From NCBI GenBank assembly GCA_018608735.1, contig JABAYZ010000169.1:1-14566 (forward strand): a DNA stretch of 14,566 nucleotides. The letters are read 5' to 3'. Positions 1-7,298 of this stretch are shown here, piece by piece. Both the position numbers and the translations under genes were made by a program. Source of the DNA: Flavobacteriaceae bacterium. Lineage in GTDB: Bacteria; Bacteroidota; Bacteroidia; Flavobacteriales; Flavobacteriaceae. How positions within the stretch are numbered: position 1 is the first letter of the stretch; each line of letters begins with the position of its first letter. The notes under the pieces were generated by a model. That model was not told the origin of the DNA. It did no database searches and saw only the letters and a program-made list of their open reading frames with translations.

Positions 1-2553
1 TTGATTTATACTGGAAGCTATATGGATTTTGGTGTTTGGAAAAGAAATAAAAAAAGCATTTTAGAATACACCTCATTAGTTCAAAAATTCGATATCGAAT
101 TGGCTGAGGATGAACAATTTTGGAACATTATTAAGTTAGATAATTGGCTAATTTTCCAATCGCTTTCCAGGATTTATCTTGTTAACGAACTTACAAAAGA
201 CACTACTTTTATAGAATCGGACCATATAATCTCCAATATTTTTGAGGTCAACGGAGTCCTGTTCTTCAATAAATTAAATAAAGGTGTTTATAAAATAATC
301 GATGGTAATGTAGAGCTTGTTAGTGATGACCCAAGGGTGGCTTCTAATAGTCTAATTGGAGTGGTTAAAATCAATGATCGACTTCTAATCATGACGGCAT
401 CCAATGGTTTTTATTTTTTAGAGGATAAGAAACTTAGCCCATGGAAAATAGACGCCAAAGTGGATTTAAATTCAATCACAATTTACAGCGCAACTAAATT
501 AAGCGATGACAGTATTGTTATAGGTACAGTTTCAAAAGGACTCTATCACCTCAACCCCCAAGGTAAGCTTAAATATGATCTTAATTTTGAAAAGGGACTA
601 AGTAATAATACCGTATTATCCGTTTTTGAGGATTATCAAAACAACCTGTGGCTAGGTCTTGACATTGGCATCAGTCATATAAATTTGTCGTCTCAGTTTG
701 TTGTTTATAACGATAAAAAAGGAGCCATTGGCACTGTATATACGTCTGTAGTTTTCGAGGACTATTTATACCTAGGAACAAATCAAGGCTTGTTTTATAA
801 ACGTAGAGATACCGACTCAGATTTTTCATTTATCGAAGGTACAAATGGACAAGTATGGAATCTTAAAGTCATTGATGACCAAGTTTTCTGTGGTCATGAT
901 CGCGGTACTTTATTAATTAAGAATCATAAACTACAGTACAGTATTGATCAATCTCCTGGAACTTGGGATTTTAAGCCTTTAACCAACAGCCCTAACATAA
1001 TATTACAAGGGAATTATAATGGCTTAAGCATTTTGGAAAAAGTGCAAGGGCGATGGCGTTATAGAAATAAAATTAATGGGTTCAATATCTCCAGTCGTTT
1101 TTATCACCTTATTGGAGATCAAATCTTTGTGAATCATGAATTAAGAGGGCTTTATGAGCTCACATTAAATGAGAATTTAACAGCAGCTTCCAAAGTTTTA
1201 AATGTTACATCCATCCCTAAGGGTAAAGGATCTAATTTTATTAAATTTTCAAAAAGTTATTTCTACACCTCTTCTGAAGGCGTTTATAATTATAACCCTA
1301 CTAATAAAGAATTTACCAAATCTGAAGCTTTTGGTAAAGTGCTAAAGGACTTTGACCTCATGACAACCATTATGGATGTCAAAGATTCGGATGGATTTAA
1401 ATGGTGCTTTGCAGACGATAATATTTTAATTATTAGCGTGGGAAGTGTTACCAAAACCCCAAAAGTAGAAGTCATTCCAGTAGCAATATCCAATTTTAAA
1501 AATGTAGTTTCTGGTTTTGAAAACCTAACAAAAATAGGCACAAATGAGTATCTTCTAGGCTCTTCATATGGCTATTTCATTTTCAATTCAAATACCCAAA
1601 AACCAAACCATGTCTATAATTTAAAAATCAACTCTATTGAGGCGAGCAAAATCAACGGAGATAAAATCCGTTTAGATCTTGAAGCTCCAATGCGCTTAGA
1701 TTCGGAAAACAATAACATTTACATTGACTATAGTATCCCACACTACGATAACATCGTTAGTAAAAAATATTCATATAAATTAGTAGGCTGGTCAGATGAT
1801 TGGTCTTCTTGGCAAAAGGAATCTCTTCAAGTGTTTGAAAACCTACCCTTTGGCAGCTATGAGTTTATGGTAAAAGGAAAAATTGGTAATACAGAAACCA
1901 TAAACACCGCATCCTATCATTTTGTAATCAATCGTCCGTGGCACCTTTCAAACATTGCCATCACCCTATACGTCTTGCTTTTTATTATTTTATGGGTCCT
2001 TGTCCATAATATTTACAAAAGATATTACAGGAAACAGCAGCAACAACTTCTGCAAAAATCTCAAGAACAACTCGCACTTAAGGAACTCGAAACTTCTCAA
2101 AAGTTTATGCAGTTAACAAACGAGAAATTAAAACTAGATATTGAAAGTAAAAATCGTGAGCTGGCAGTATCTACAATGAGTTTGATTAAGAAGAATGAAT
2201 TTTTGAATAGCATCAAAAGTGAATTAAAGGAAAAAGACAACAAACAGGACATAAAGAAAGTCATCAAAATAATCGATAAAAACTTAAACAATACTGATGA
2301 CTGGAAGTTATTTGAAGAAGCCTTTAACAATGCAGATAAAGACTTCTTGAAACTTATTAAAGAGAAGCATCCAATCCTTACTCCTAACGACCTTCGCTTG
2401 TGTGCTTACCTTCGTCTAAATTTATCATCAAAAGAAATTGCGCCTCTACTCAATATTTCTCCGAGAAGTGTAGAAGTCAAGCGATATCGTTTGCGCAAAA
2501 AAATGGATTTACCTCATGAATCTAGCTTAACAAATTATATTTTAGAAATATAA
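1..2553 (+). CDS. PUL regulator: Reg_prop propeller, Y_Y_Y domain, TM helix, LuxR-type HTH (5'-truncated by window)
   Basis: Membrane-spanning one-piece transcription regulator that probably senses a glycan fragment in the periplasm and controls the adjacent susC operon. The frame is open from base 1 and begins inside the propeller, so the true start lies upstream; 850 residues are visible. A two-component-regulator propeller repeat is clear near residues 199-228 (LSNNTVLSVFEDYQNNLWLG). A Y_Y_Y (triple tyrosine) domain covers about 575-643 and ends in the typical RPWHLS, followed by one transmembrane helix (about 650-671). A Lys/Gln/Glu-rich coiled coil follows (about 675-770), then a helix-turn-helix at about 790-845 with LSSKEIAPLLNISPRSVEVKR, a LuxR/GerE-like pattern. 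No histidine-kinase, ATPase or receiver domain is present, so it is not a hybrid two-component system. It resembles SusR-like regulators in plan. The direct DNA target is inferred from position only. Confidence 0.93.
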   Translation: MIYTGSYMDFGVWKRNKKSILEYTSLVQKFDIELAEDEQFWNIIKLDNWLIFQSLSRIYLVNELTKDTTFIESDHIISNIFEVNGVLFFNKLNKGVYKIIDGNVELVSDDPRVASNSLIGVVKINDRLLIMTASNGFYFLEDKKLSPWKIDAKVDLNSITIYSATKLSDDSIVIGTVSKGLYHLNPQGKLKYDLNFEKGLSNNTVLSVFEDYQNNLWLGLDIGISHINLSSQFVVYNDKKGAIGTVYTSVVFEDYLYLGTNQGLFYKRRDTDSDFSFIEGTNGQVWNLKVIDDQVFCGHDRGTLLIKNHKLQYSIDQSPGTWDFKPLTNSPNIILQGNYNGLSILEKVQGRWRYRNKINGFNISSRFYHLIGDQIFVNHELRGLYELTLNENLTAASKVLNVTSIPKGKGSNFIKFSKSYFYTSSEGVYNYNPTNKEFTKSEAFGKVLKDFDLMTTIMDVKDSDGFKWCFADDNILIISVGSVTKTPKVEVIPVAISNFKNVVSGFENLTKIGTNEYLLGSSYGYFIFNSNTQKPNHVYNLKINSIEASKINGDKIRLDLEAPMRLDSENNNIYIDYSIPHYDNIVSKKYSYKLVGWSDDWSSWQKESLQVFENLPFGSYEFMVKGKIGNTETINTASYHFVINRPWHLSNIAITLYVLLFIILWVLVHNIYKRYYRKQQQQLLQKSQEQLALKELETSQKFMQLTNEKLKLDIESKNRELAVSTMSLIKKNEFLNSIKSELKEKDNKQDIKKVIKIIDKNLNNTDDWKLFEEAFNNADKDFLKLIKEKHPILTPNDLRLCAYLRLNLSSKEIAPLLNISPRSVEVKRYRLRKKMDLPHESSLTNYILEI

Positions 2554-2572
2554 CATCCTCTACAAATAGGGT

Positions 2573-2616
2573 TTTTACCTATACATATACCATACATTTA
2601 GGTAAAATATTTTTTG
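2573..2616 (+). terminator. Terminator-like hairpin after the regulator gene
   Basis: A perfect 9-bp inverted repeat has arms TTTTACCTA (2573-2581) and TAGGTAAAA (2599-2607), 17 bases apart. It is followed by a T-rich run (TATTTTTTG) and begins 20 bases after the regulator stop codon. Position and T-tract fit factor-independent termination. The stem is AT-rich and the loop long, so it would be weak. Confidence 0.45.
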
Positions 2617-2659
2617 TTTATTTTTTTTTACTTTTATTTAAACAGTAATTTTAACCTGT

Positions 2660-2680
2660 AACATTAAAATTTTTAATGTT
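2660..2680. repeat. 21-bp palindrome between regulator and susC
   Basis: AACATTAAAA (2660-2669) and TTTTAATGTT (2671-2680) are perfect reverse complements around the single base at 2670, and a run of T follows on the + strand. It could be a regulator-binding site or a second weak terminator. High AT content makes chance symmetry more likely than in mixed sequence, so the role is uncertain. Confidence 0.45.
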
Positions 2681-2729
2681 TTTTCATAGTGTATAGCTTT
2701 TGTTTAGAATATTTAAACAAATAATGTTG

Positions 2730-2767
2730 TTGGTTGTTTTAACTTTACATGAAATCAAAACAACCAA
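2730..2767. promoter_or_regulatory. Inverted repeat bracketing the putative susC promoter (operator candidate)
   Basis: Perfect 11-bp arms TTGGTTGTTTT (2730-2740) and AAAACAACCAA (2757-2767) are separated by 16 bases. The right arm ends 6 bases before the susC ATG. The spacer, with the last base of the left arm, holds TAACTTTA (2740-2747), a 7-of-8 match to the Bacteroidota -7 box TAnnTTTG. A dimeric regulator on this repeat would therefore sit directly over the promoter. If transcription started further upstream, the same repeat could instead fold in the mRNA next to the start codon. Symmetry and position are seen; function is inferred. Confidence 0.55.
2740..2747 (+). promoter_or_regulatory. 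Putative -7 box of the susC operon
   Basis: TAACTTTA matches the Bacteroidota -7 consensus TAnnTTTG at all but the last base and lies 26 bases before the susC ATG, giving a short leader. I see no -33 TTG at usual spacing, which may mean the promoter depends on an activator. The same core TAACTTT occurs in the promoter of the GH3 gene. Confidence 0.4.
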
Positions 2768-2773
2768 TTATTT

Positions 2774-5700
2774 ATGAAAAAAATAGTTTATTCCGCACTG
2801 ATGACTTTGGCGTTTGCTTTTACAGCAACGGCCCAAAACACTTCAGTGAGTGGTACAGTCACATCTAGTGCTGATGGCCTTCCTCTTATAGGTGTCAACA
2901 TTATAGTAAAAGATACAAGCACTGGAGCTGTATCTGATTTTGATGGAAACTTTACCATCTCAAACGTACAACCAAATTCAACTTTAGTCTTTACCTATAT
3001 AGGTTTTGTGACTAAAGAATTATTGGCATCGTCAAACATGGCCGTGTCTTTAGAAGAAGACAATGCACAACTAGATGAAATTATTGTAATTGGATATGGT
3101 TCTCAAAGAAAGAAAGAAATTACAGGAGCAGTATCAGTTGTTAGTTCTGAAACAATTGAGAAACTAAATCCAGTAAGGCCAGAACAAGCCTTACAAGGGC
3201 AAGTGGCTGGGGTAAACATTACAACAAATTCAGGAACGCCTGGAGGTGGTTCTACTATTAGTATTAGAGGAGTGTCCACTAACGGAGATAGTCGTCCATT
3301 AATATTAGTAGATGGAAATGTTGTGGAAGACCTGAGTGTCATAAACCCGAACGACATTGAAAGCATGAACATCCTTAAAGATGCGACAGCAGGTATTTAT
3401 GGAGTACGAGCTGCCAATGGGGTTATTTTAATAACCACTAAAACAGGACGTAAAGAAATGCCATTGACTGTTGAATACAGTGCCTATACGGGGTTTCAAC
3501 AAACGACTCGTAAAATACCTGTATTAAATGCCACAGAGTATGCTTTCATCGTGAATGAAGCTTATGCCAGTGGAGGGAGTACGCCACCATTTACTAATAC
3601 ATCGGACTTAGGAGTTGGTACCGATTGGCAAGATGAGGTCTTTCAATTAGCACAGATACACAATCACAATATAGCATTTAAAGGCGGTACAAAAAATGCC
3701 TCCTATTCTTACAGTAGTTCATTTTTAACACAAGATGGAATTGTTGGAGGGCGTAAATCCAACTTTACACGTTTCACAAACAGTGCAAGTTATAATTTAG
3801 ACTTCTTAAAGAATTTTAAATTTAAGTCTGGACTTACATTGACCAGAACAAATAAACAAAACCTGATTGAAAACACTTTAGGGTCTGTCCTTTTTAACGC
3901 CCTAAACATGGCACCTAATATTTCAGTTAGAGATCAAAATGGCGAATATTCCTTAGCCGATGGTTTAGGGGGCGAGGTCATTAATCCGCTCGCTCAAATG
4001 GACAACACATACGATCGAACTAAAGTGATGAAGATTAATGGGTTTGGCGGCTTGTCCTATGATTTTTTAGAGCATTTTACGGCATCTGCAAACATTCAAT
4101 TTAATTATGCTGAAGTGACCAGTAAGAGATTTTTCCCAATCGACAATTATGGAATTGGAAAAGTTTTTAATACACAGAGAAGTGAAGTTCAAGAGTACTT
4201 GGATTACTTTCAAGATTATACTTTCGATGCTTTTGTAAAGTATGAAAACACGTTTAATGATGCACATAAATTAAATGTACTTCTAGGAACGTCTGTTTTT
4301 AAAACTACAGGAGAGTTTACGGGTAAAAGAGGATTTGACATCATTGATAATAATGTTCAAAATGCAAATATCTATCAGGCCTCTGATGTTGAAGATCGGT
4401 TTGAAATTAAAGGACGAAACGATAAGTTTGACGCCAGATTATTATCCTATTTTACGAGAGTGCAATACGATTATAAAGGCAAGTATTTATTGTCTGCAGT
4501 ACTGCGTAGAGATGGTTCTACAAGGTTTGGCCCTGAGAATCAGTTTGGATATTTTCCTTCGGCATCCATTGGTTGGGTTGCGTCCGATGAACAATTCATG
4601 AGCGATAATAACTTTTTTGATTTATTAAAAGTTAGAGCCTCTTATGGAATCCTAGGAAATGATAGAATTGGAGATTTTGGATACACATCCTTGTTAGACG
4701 GAGAGGGCGTCTATTTTTTTAATAACCAACAGTATGTTGGAACCGCGAGTGGTCCTATTTCGAATCCAGATATTAAATGGGAAAAACAAAAAACATTGGA
4801 TATAGGTTTGGACATGCGTTTTCTAAATGGAAAAATTGATATCACAACAGATTATTTTAAACGAAGAACAGAAGACTTGTTGGTGCAATCTCAAGTCTCA
4901 GGACTGTTAGGAACTGGAGCAGCTCCGTTTGTAAACGCTGGAATTGTTGAAAATGAAGGGATTGAATTTGCAATTGGATATTCAGACAATTTTAGTGAAG
5001 ATTTTAAATTTAATATCAAATACAATGTCACAGCTATAAGAAATGAAGTAGTTTCTGTCAGTGGAGAAGGCGAATATCTAGAAGGAGGTTCTTTTGGAAT
5101 ATCACAACCCGCTATTTCAAGAATGGAAGCAGGATTTCCTTTGGGTTACTTCATTGGATACCAAACAGACGGAATTTTTCAAACACAAGACCAAATAAAC
5201 AATTCAGCGGTGACCGCAGTAGCCCCTCAACCCGGAGATTTTAAGTTTGTAGATCAAAATGGAGACGGAGTTATTGATATAGAGGATAGAGTCGATTTAG
5301 GAAACCCCTTGCCAGTAGCAACCATGGGGCTTAATATATCGTTCGATTATAAGAACTGGGATTTTAGCACCTATGCCTTTGCCTCTTTAGGAAACGAGAT
5401 TGTCCGTAATTATGAACGGAATCAGCAATTAGTAAACAAGCCCAATACGTATTTAGACCGTTGGACGGGTCCAGGCACTAGCAATTCCTCACCAAGAGTC
5501 ACTACGGGAGCAACTTCTAATACCTCCTTTTCCGATTTTTATGTCGAAGATGGGTCGTTTGTTCGCTTACAGAACGCTCAAATAGGCTACACCATTACGA
5601 GTACTGACGAAACCACAAAGCTCGACAAACTCCGAATCTATATTTCTGGAAGCAATTTGCTAACATTAACCAAGTACAGTGGATATGATCCAACTGCTGG

Positions 5701-5788
5701 TACAGGAGCCCCAATTGGAGGCGGAATCGACCAAGGGTTTTACCCAACGGCTCGTACATTTTTATTAGGTGTTAACGTAAAATTTTAA
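2774..5788 (+). CDS. susC: SusC-like TonB-dependent outer-membrane oligosaccharide transporter
   Basis: Outer-membrane beta-barrel that imports oligosaccharides using TonB energy, with the SusD protein as its lid. It has 1004 residues, usual for SusC. Order: signal peptide 1-20 (cut after ATA, before QN), a carboxypeptidase-regulatory-like beta domain at about 24-98 (GTVTSSADGLPLIGVNI), a SusC signature near 100-121 (LDEIIVIGYGSQRKKEITGA), a plug to about 225 ending in GVILITTKTG, then the barrel, ending in the aromatic GVNVKF. A Ca-binding-like loop DQNGDGVIDIED lies near residue 826, common in SusC barrels. No STN domain is seen, so anti-sigma signalling through this protein is unlikely. 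The ATG at 2774 is the natural start because the signal peptide begins there. The susD gene follows after 6 bases. Confidence 0.97.
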   Translation: MKKIVYSALMTLAFAFTATAQNTSVSGTVTSSADGLPLIGVNIIVKDTSTGAVSDFDGNFTISNVQPNSTLVFTYIGFVTKELLASSNMAVSLEEDNAQLDEIIVIGYGSQRKKEITGAVSVVSSETIEKLNPVRPEQALQGQVAGVNITTNSGTPGGGSTISIRGVSTNGDSRPLILVDGNVVEDLSVINPNDIESMNILKDATAGIYGVRAANGVILITTKTGRKEMPLTVEYSAYTGFQQTTRKIPVLNATEYAFIVNEAYASGGSTPPFTNTSDLGVGTDWQDEVFQLAQIHNHNIAFKGGTKNASYSYSSSFLTQDGIVGGRKSNFTRFTNSASYNLDFLKNFKFKSGLTLTRTNKQNLIENTLGSVLFNALNMAPNISVRDQNGEYSLADGLGGEVINPLAQMDNTYDRTKVMKINGFGGLSYDFLEHFTASANIQFNYAEVTSKRFFPIDNYGIGKVFNTQRSEVQEYLDYFQDYTFDAFVKYENTFNDAHKLNVLLGTSVFKTTGEFTGKRGFDIIDNNVQNANIYQASDVEDRFEIKGRNDKFDARLLSYFTRVQYDYKGKYLLSAVLRRDGSTRFGPENQFGYFPSASIGWVASDEQFMSDNNFFDLLKVRASYGILGNDRIGDFGYTSLLDGEGVYFFNNQQYVGTASGPISNPDIKWEKQKTLDIGLDMRFLNGKIDITTDYFKRRTEDLLVQSQVSGLLGTGAAPFVNAGIVENEGIEFAIGYSDNFSEDFKFNIKYNVTAIRNEVVSVSGEGEYLEGGSFGISQPAISRMEAGFPLGYFIGYQTDGIFQTQDQINNSAVTAVAPQPGDFKFVDQNGDGVIDIEDRVDLGNPLPVATMGLNISFDYKNWDFSTYAFASLGNEIVRNYERNQQLVNKPNTYLDRWTGPGTSNSSPRVTTGATSNTSFSDFYVEDGSFVRLQNAQIGYTITSTDETTKLDKLRIYISGSNLLTLTKYSGYDPTAGTGAPIGGGIDQGFYPTARTFLLGVNVKF

Positions 5789-5794
5789 AAAATT

Positions 5795-7279
5795 ATGAAA
5801 AATATAAAAATTATTTACAGCCTCTTTACAGTTTTTATCATGCTTTCTTGTAGTAATGATTTTGTAAATGTGGATCCACAAGACCCAAGTTCTGAATCCT
5901 TTTTTAACTCAGAACAAGATTATCAAAACGCACTCGTTGCGGCTTATGACTATTTACAAACAACATCAAAATTCGTTCAATTTGCAGAAATTGCTTCAGA
6001 CAATACCTTGTGTGGAGGCGAAAGCGCAATTGACTCGCCTTATGTTCAGCAAATAGATGATATGATACATTCTGCTGTAGGGCAGGGCGATGGTGGATTA
6101 CGAACCATGTGGCAATGGATGTTTGAAGCTGTCAACCGTAGTAATTATATTATGGAGTTTCAAGACAAAACAGATTTTCCAAATAAAACAAGTGTTATTG
6201 CTCAAACGAGGTTTTTAAGAGCCTACTATAATTTCATCTTGGTAAAATGGTGGGGCGATGTTCCTATGATGGTCGATAAACGCATCCGACTTGGAGATCA
6301 ATACACGATTGATAGAACACCAAAAGCAGAAGTTTATGCGTTGATCGAACAAGATTTAATTTTTGCGGCTGCCAACCTGCCTTATGTACAAAGCGAAACA
6401 GGAAGAGCGACCAAAGGGGCTGCTGAAGCATTGTTAGGGAAAGCCTATTTATATCAAGATAAATTTTCTGATGCGGCTACAGTCCTAGAAAGTTTGATCA
6501 ACAATGGCCCACACCGATTGTTAACTTCAACGGAATATCCAAACATGTTTGAACGTGATAATGAAAACAATATTGAATCTGTTTTCGAAGTACAGTATTC
6601 TGATGTTGATGGTGGAAGTTTTGACTGTTTCCAATGTCTTGAAGGAAATTACGCTTCATATTTTAACGGACCAAGAGGATTTGTAGATTCTACTGGAAAA
6701 TTTGATGCGGGCTATAGTTTTAACGTACCAACTCAAGAAGTTGTTGACGCTTTTGAAGCCGGAGACCTTCGATTAGAAACCTCAATATTAGATATCGAAC
6801 AATACATAATAGATAACCCAGGATCCTCTTATGCTGCAGATCAAGGCTATGAACAAACAGGTTATTTTAATAGAAAAATAATGGCTAGAAAAGGCGACTT
6901 AAACATAGGAGATGCCGCGCTTACAAACCCTGATAATTACCGAGCTATTAGATATGCTGATGTGTTGTTGATGGCAGCAGAAGCATTAAATAGAGGAAGT
7001 ATTAGCGACGAAAGAGCTCGTGGCTATTTGAATGAGGTGCGCAACAGAGCAATGTTAGCAGACGTGAATACATCGGGAACGAATCTTACCAATGACATTT
7101 ATAAAGAACGTCGTGTAGAGTTGGTAGGCGAAGGGCACCGGTTCTTTGATTTGGTAAGAACAGGAAATGCTGCTGCTGAAATCGATGGATTTCAAGCAGG
7201 AAAACACGAGCTTTTCCCTATTCCTATTGAAGAAATCGTTTTGTCAGGGAATCGATGGGACAATAACCCAGGATATTAA
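5795..7279 (+). CDS. susD: SusD/RagB-family surface glycan-binding lipoprotein
   Basis: Surface lipoprotein that captures glycan and caps the SusC barrel. It has 494 residues, normal for the family. The lipoprotein signal ends in MLSC with the lipid cysteine at 19; the residues after it (SNDF) are close to the acidic export signal described for surface lipoproteins in Flavobacterium. Family landmarks are TRFLRAYYNFILVKWWGDVP (about 138-157), the TPR-like stretch GAAEALLGKAYLYQDKFSDA (about 208), YADVLLMAAEAL (about 388), RRVELVGEGHRFFDLVRTG (about 441-459) and the closing NRWDNNPGY. A CxxC pair (Cys278, Cys281) sits in a glycine- and aromatic-rich stretch that may be near the ligand face; this is unusual and may form a disulfide. 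The gene is translated with susC, and the start at 5795 is fixed by the signal peptide. The glycan itself cannot be read from the sequence. Confidence 0.97.
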   Translation: MKNIKIIYSLFTVFIMLSCSNDFVNVDPQDPSSESFFNSEQDYQNALVAAYDYLQTTSKFVQFAEIASDNTLCGGESAIDSPYVQQIDDMIHSAVGQGDGGLRTMWQWMFEAVNRSNYIMEFQDKTDFPNKTSVIAQTRFLRAYYNFILVKWWGDVPMMVDKRIRLGDQYTIDRTPKAEVYALIEQDLIFAAANLPYVQSETGRATKGAAEALLGKAYLYQDKFSDAATVLESLINNGPHRLLTSTEYPNMFERDNENNIESVFEVQYSDVDGGSFDCFQCLEGNYASYFNGPRGFVDSTGKFDAGYSFNVPTQEVVDAFEAGDLRLETSILDIEQYIIDNPGSSYAADQGYEQTGYFNRKIMARKGDLNIGDAALTNPDNYRAIRYADVLLMAAEALNRGSISDERARGYLNEVRNRAMLADVNTSGTNLTNDIYKERRVELVGEGHRFFDLVRTGNAAAEIDGFQAGKHELFPIPIEEIVLSGNRWDNNPGY

Positions 7280-7298
7280 AATTTAAAAAAATAGAGAG

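Noticed and set aside
2694..2702. TAGCTTTTG as an alternative -7 box for susC
   Set aside because: It carries one T too many for TAnnTTTG and lies about 70 bases before the ATG without a TTG at suitable distance. TAACTTTA at 2740 is nearer and better placed, though neither is proven.
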